This document shows, piece after piece, positions 60,311-64,000 of a DNA stretch of 64,000 bases. The stretch comes from Macrotrachela quadricornifera (taxonomy: Eukaryota; Rotifera; Eurotatoria; Philodinida; Philodinidae). The translations under genes were made by a program, and so were the position numbers. The DNA is taken from NCBI GenBank assembly GCA_022393335.1, contig JAJEKB010021185.1, positions 1 through 64,000 of the forward strand. Direction: 5' to 3'. The notes beneath the pieces were generated by a model that saw only the letters and a list, made by a program, of their open reading frames with translations, did no database searches and was not told the origin of the DNA. Position 1 is the stretch's first letter, and the number at the start of each line of letters is the position of its first letter.

Positions 60311-60945
60311 CCGTTTTCATGTATGCGTAGAATAATCTACTCTTATATATGAAATAGCAAACATTTTTTATGTAACCTGAGAATAATGTACCCCTACATA
60401 TAAAATAATAAATCCTTTTTTACGTAAGCGTAGAATAATGTACCTCTACATATTGAATAATAAACCCTTCTTTACGTAAGCGTAGAATAATCTACCCCTA
60501 TACATAGAATAATAAACCCTTTTCATCTAAGCGTAGAATAATCTACCTCTACATATTGATTAATAAACCCTTCTTTATGTAAACGTAGAATAATGTACCC
60601 TTCCATATAGAATGATAAATCCTTCTCATCTAAGCGTAGAATAATCTACCCCTATACATTGAATAATAAACCCTTTTCATGTAAACGTAGAATAATGTAC
60701 CCTTACATATTGATTAATAAACCCCTCTTTATGTAAAAGTAGAATAATATACCCTTACACAATAAATAATAAACCCTTTTCATGTAAGTGTAGAATACTC
60801 TACCCCTACATATTGAATAGTAAACCCTTTTCATGTAGGCGTAGAATAATATACGCTTATACGTAGAATGAAAAACCTTTTTCATGAAACCATGGAATAA
60901 TGTACGCCTATGCGTAGAATAATATTCGCTTATGTGGTAATCATA
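60311..60945. repeat. 51/52-bp tandem array (about 12 copies)
   Basis: GCGTAGAATAATCTACCCCTA and AATAATAAACCCTTTTCATGTAA recur with GTAG anchors at 60327, 60430, 60482, 60533, 60585, 60636, 60687, 60739, 60790 and 60841. Confidence 0.75.
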
Positions 60946-61098
60946 AACGCTTGTTATTTTCATATATCCTTACTTTCATAAACCCATCGGTTCCTAGACC
61001 CCTGAAGGGTTTAGTAGACTGTGATAAACCCTTTTGGGATTGATGAAGAATTTTAGATAGGGCAAGCGTTTTATATTCTACGTTTTTTTTTACAGTGT

Positions 61099-61801
61099 AT
61101 GTTGTGCACAATGTAAAGGTGCACATTTCTCACTTAGTACGGAATGTGTTGTGGTGAGAGATCACCGTCGTACATTAAAGGCGGCGGTAGATACAGTTTT
61201 AAAAGAGAGGGTGATACGGGAGGTGGAGCATATAAGTAAATAAGAGCCATTTCATCGAGTGAGGACAGACTTTCCTAGGCTTAAACAAAAGAATGCAACA
61301 CACAGTGCATGGACTAACCAACAAGCATTACCAAATGACCCGCAAACAAAATATTATGGACTGAAACAGATGGATGAAATAATGGCACAAGTAAATGGTG
61401 TTTTAGACATTACACGACGAGTGGAAACAAAGATGGATAATCAGATATTGCAATTGGGAATGCTGGATAAGACTTCATCGATTATGAGACAAGGCACTCT
61501 AGTATTGACAAATTTTATGCAACAGACGATCAATGCAGTGGTAGAGAAGAAAAACAAACAACTGTTACAAAAAATATGTTCGCAACTAGAAGAATTTAAA
61601 AGTGACATAACGGAAAAATTCAATGTGTTAACAATCGACCATCAATCACCAGCAGATTTGTTAGCACGTCAAACTAGCAACAGGAATATACCTAAACCAA
61701 CGGAAGCAACTTCAACTGCAACATCAACAACAACAGCAGCTGAGTACAAGAACATGCAAGTAGAACAAAATCAGTCGATGGACATTCTGAATGATGAATA
61801 A
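61099..61801 (+). pseudogene. Non-LTR retrotransposon ORF1, 5'-truncated
   Basis: The frame opens directly at the end of the 8-kb block with CCAQCKGAHFSLSTEC, a CCHC zinc knuckle as in ORF1 (gag-like) proteins of Jockey-type LINEs, then KAAVDTVLKERVIREVEHISK, a TAA at about 61240, and a continuing frame to the stop at 61799 with a helical segment (KQLLQKICSQLEEFKSDITE) and a Thr-rich tail. ORF2 begins at 61791, overlapping by 11 bases. The N-terminal half is missing. Confidence 0.65.
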
Positions 61802-64000
61802 CGTTCACTCATCTTCATTAAACGTGCTTGCAACTCCCTTTTTCCCTCATTACTATCCCAATATTTCTCCATCTTCCATCAGTGTAAAAGATGCAATGAT
61901 TCAAAGAGTCATAGACCGAGGATTCGCTCCCAAAGTGATAAAAAATGTTAGAGAAGTTATAAATGAATGGTTTTCAGGCATTACACTAAATGGAATTCTT
62001 AGCCTATGGGAAAGAAATACTACAACTATGGACAGTCAAGAAATTCCACTACACGTTCTGACATATAACGTACAAGGATGGTGATCTCAAGCCTCGAATC
62101 TATTGATTTAATTTTTAATATAGACAGTTCTATATGCGTATTCACAGAAGTAGGTGAACTATGGAATAGTTTCACCATTCCACATTTTAATATATTCTAT
62201 CAAAAAGGAAAAAATGATAAGGGAGGAGTCATAGTAGCGATAGGTAAACATCTTAAAGCAATGCGTATCGATGTTAATATTGAAAATACAGTAATAATAG
62301 ACATTGAAGGACTCTCAGAAGACATTCGAATCATTGGTATTTACTGACCACACTGTAAGACACTTAACCTAGATGATCTGAAGCCATTCGTAATTGAAAG
62401 AACAATCATCACTGGAGATTTTAATGCAACTGTAGAAGAGTGGAACAGTCCAAAATCGGATGCAAGAGGTACTCGATTAAAAAAGTGGATAGATGAGAAT
62501 AATTTATTGTTCATACCAGGAACGAAAAATTCCTCTAAACGTTCCGCACGACATATCGATCTTGTATTTTCAAATATTAATGATGTCAAAGCAGAAACAC
62601 TATCAGTTGGTACTAGTGATCATTGGCCAGTTTGAATGAAAAGTGAACAAATAGGTTTCCAAACAAATGGGCAGTTTCCTATAGTAAATTGGACAGTATG
62701 TGAGATAATATTAAGTTTAGTACAAGAATATTGGATAAAAGAACTGAACGATCAGAATGTTGACTTTTGGTACTATAGCTATACTAGATTTTTAGCGGCC
62801 TTAAAGAACAGAAACACGCGGTGGAAAAGTAGAGATAAATATCGTCCGTCACTTCCAGCATACATTGTTGAAATGCTTAAAAAAGTGAGACAGATTGGAA
62901 ATAAATATTACAGAGAAAGAAAAATGAATAGAGGAATAAACAACGAAGAAACTAGAATATGTTTGAGAACAATGACTCGATGTACTAAGAAGGAGATATA
63001 TAAATACAAGTCAAAACGGTGGCGGGCATTTCTATCCCAAATACAAGATGCACATGACCAACGAGGAAACATTTTCTGGTCGCATTTATCAAAAATCTAT
63101 AAACTAAAAACACTTCCTATATCGAAATTAACAACAGGATTAGGAACAATCTCAGACCATGAAGAAATAACGAATACTTTATATAAATATTATGAGGAAC
63201 AAGCGAAAGCATCTGAGATAGATGATAGTAATCCACATGATCTATATGTAGAAAAAGAATACTCTCAAATTTGTGATACTGCATGTAAAACCTTAAACGT
63301 CAAGCTAGATCCGGTCTCGGTTACAGAAATACGAACACTGATAAAGAAGTTAAAGAATAAAACGTCATCAGGCCACGATAAAATATCTAATTATATGATA
63401 AAAATACTCCCCCTGCCTATATCCATTGTTTAGCCACATGCTTCAATGTCTGGCTCCATGAATGTCGGTTTCCCGACTTCTGGAAAGTGGCTAAAATAGT
63501 TACGCTGAATAAATTAAAAGCTGGAATACCAAGAACCGATCAGACTCGCCCCATTTCGCTCTTACCAATTCATTCTAAACTGTTCGAAAAAGTAATTCTT
63601 GAAAGAATCAAAATTTGGGCAGAAGGCAATCAGTTAATGTCTGCTGAACAACCAGGGTTTAGACCGGGAGGCCTATTGCCTACTAGAGTATTGTTCATTT
63701 ATCAGGTGATTAAGAACAACCTAGCAGCCAACATGCCAACCTTGGCCATATACGTAGACTATAAAAAAGCCTACGATATGGTCTGGCATGCTGGACTGTT
63801 AGTAAAACTGCACGACTTGGAAATTCCGGCTAACCTCTTAAAGATGATATTATCCTGGCTGAGAAATCGTCAGGCGTATATCACTATAGGTCGGCGGATA
63901 TCTGAAAAATTCGACATGAATATTGGACTCCCTCAAGGAAGCAGCTTGAGTCCCTACCGCTTTATCATATACCACCACGACCTAAGCAAATGTCTTGGAG
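61791..64000 (+). pseudogene. Non-LTR retrotransposon ORF2 (APE endonuclease and reverse transcriptase), broken, incomplete
   Basis: Endonuclease landmarks: TYNVQGW, VFTEVGELW, GGVIVAIGKH, IITGDFNATVEEW, HIDLVFSN and GTSDHWPV, the metal-binding and catalytic set of APE-type LINE endonucleases. The RT domain follows: RPISLLPIHSKLFEKVI, AEQPGFRPGG, IYVDYKKAYDMVWH (first catalytic Asp) and GLPQGSSLSP; the YxDD box lies beyond the window. Inactivated by a frame change near 62080, TGA codons at 62345-62347 and 62633-62635 (both where Trp is expected), and a frame change near 63415. Clade not determined. Confidence 0.8.

Larger units (their letters stand above)
53125..61098. mobile_element. 8-kb satellite-rich block with terminal inverted repeats
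   Basis: The left end ACACTGTAAAAAAAAA (53125) and inverted right end ACACTGTAAAAAAAAA (61098) match, and the similarity continues loosely (ATAATAAACCCTT versus ATATAAAACGCTT). Inside are several unrelated tandem arrays rich in AAACCCTT words and no convincing gene. Flanking bases do not give a clear target duplication. It may be a giant non-autonomous transposon or a satellite block that grew between two transposon ends. Confidence 0.5.

Noticed and set aside
60311..60963. Telomere-like AAACCCTT repeats
   Set aside because: The CCCTT words are embedded in 51/52-bp units and are not a simple tandem telomeric hexamer or heptamer; the array is internal.

Overview
This is an AT-rich eukaryotic nuclear window with short spliceosomal introns, isolated genes, long gene-poor stretches and many DNA transposons. 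The gene content suggests a bdelloid rotifer: ADP-ribosyltransferase fused to kinesin-light-chain-type TPRs, an AIG1-like GTPase, F-box proteins, a DUF4419 protein and a GT61-like glycosyltransferase. That assignment is inferred from gene families, not proven. No CRISPR array, rRNA or tRNA gene was recognised.

Layout. 1-1679: AIG1-like GTPase gene (minus), open at the window edge. 2162-2467: a long-TIR MITE. 2664-5584: a decayed hAT transposon with intron-bearing transposase remnants. 5854-6863: two divergent secreted defensin-like peptide genes sharing a 404-bp intergenic region that carries an inverted copy of the same core promoter. 8411-10439: ART-TPR gene with one frame break. 10781-10989: a small MITE. 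11631-13481: GT61-like type II membrane glycosyltransferase. 14590-17318: fold-back and tandem repeats. 17410-17757: a Cys-rich fragment. 20310-24295: a long inverted repeat (one arm next to a younger MITE) enclosing an astacin-fold gene that has lost its zinc ligands, plus a TIR element whose middle is a 400-N gap. 24371-26069: F-box pseudogene. 29771-31090: DUF4419 gene (3 exons). 32577-36391: a 12-exon MOK-like kinase gene, complete and in frame. 36905-37375: MITE. 38148-39203: intact F-box gene. 40250-40770: mariner-type transposase remnant. 41691-42068: small unknown gene between 13-bp inverted repeats. 43110-45050: hAT remnant, then a duplicated, transposon-interrupted fragment of the MOK-like gene. 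46271-46729: PBZ-like zinc-finger exon containing a 10-N gap. 49352-50029: membrane protein gene. 50376-51554: large fold-back element.

53125-61098 is an almost gene-free block with matching terminal inverted repeats. It is filled with different tandem arrays (42-bp in two orientations, 34-bp and 51/52-bp periods) and a nested 822-bp TIR element. A broken APE-type non-LTR retrotransposon (ORF1 zinc knuckle, endonuclease, reverse transcriptase) starts exactly at its right end and runs off the window at 64000.

The genes do not form an operon or pathway. The strongest biological leads are the defensin pair, which differs by the coordinated presence or absence of one inferred disulfide, the catalytically dead astacin-like protein, and the 8-kb satellite-like element.
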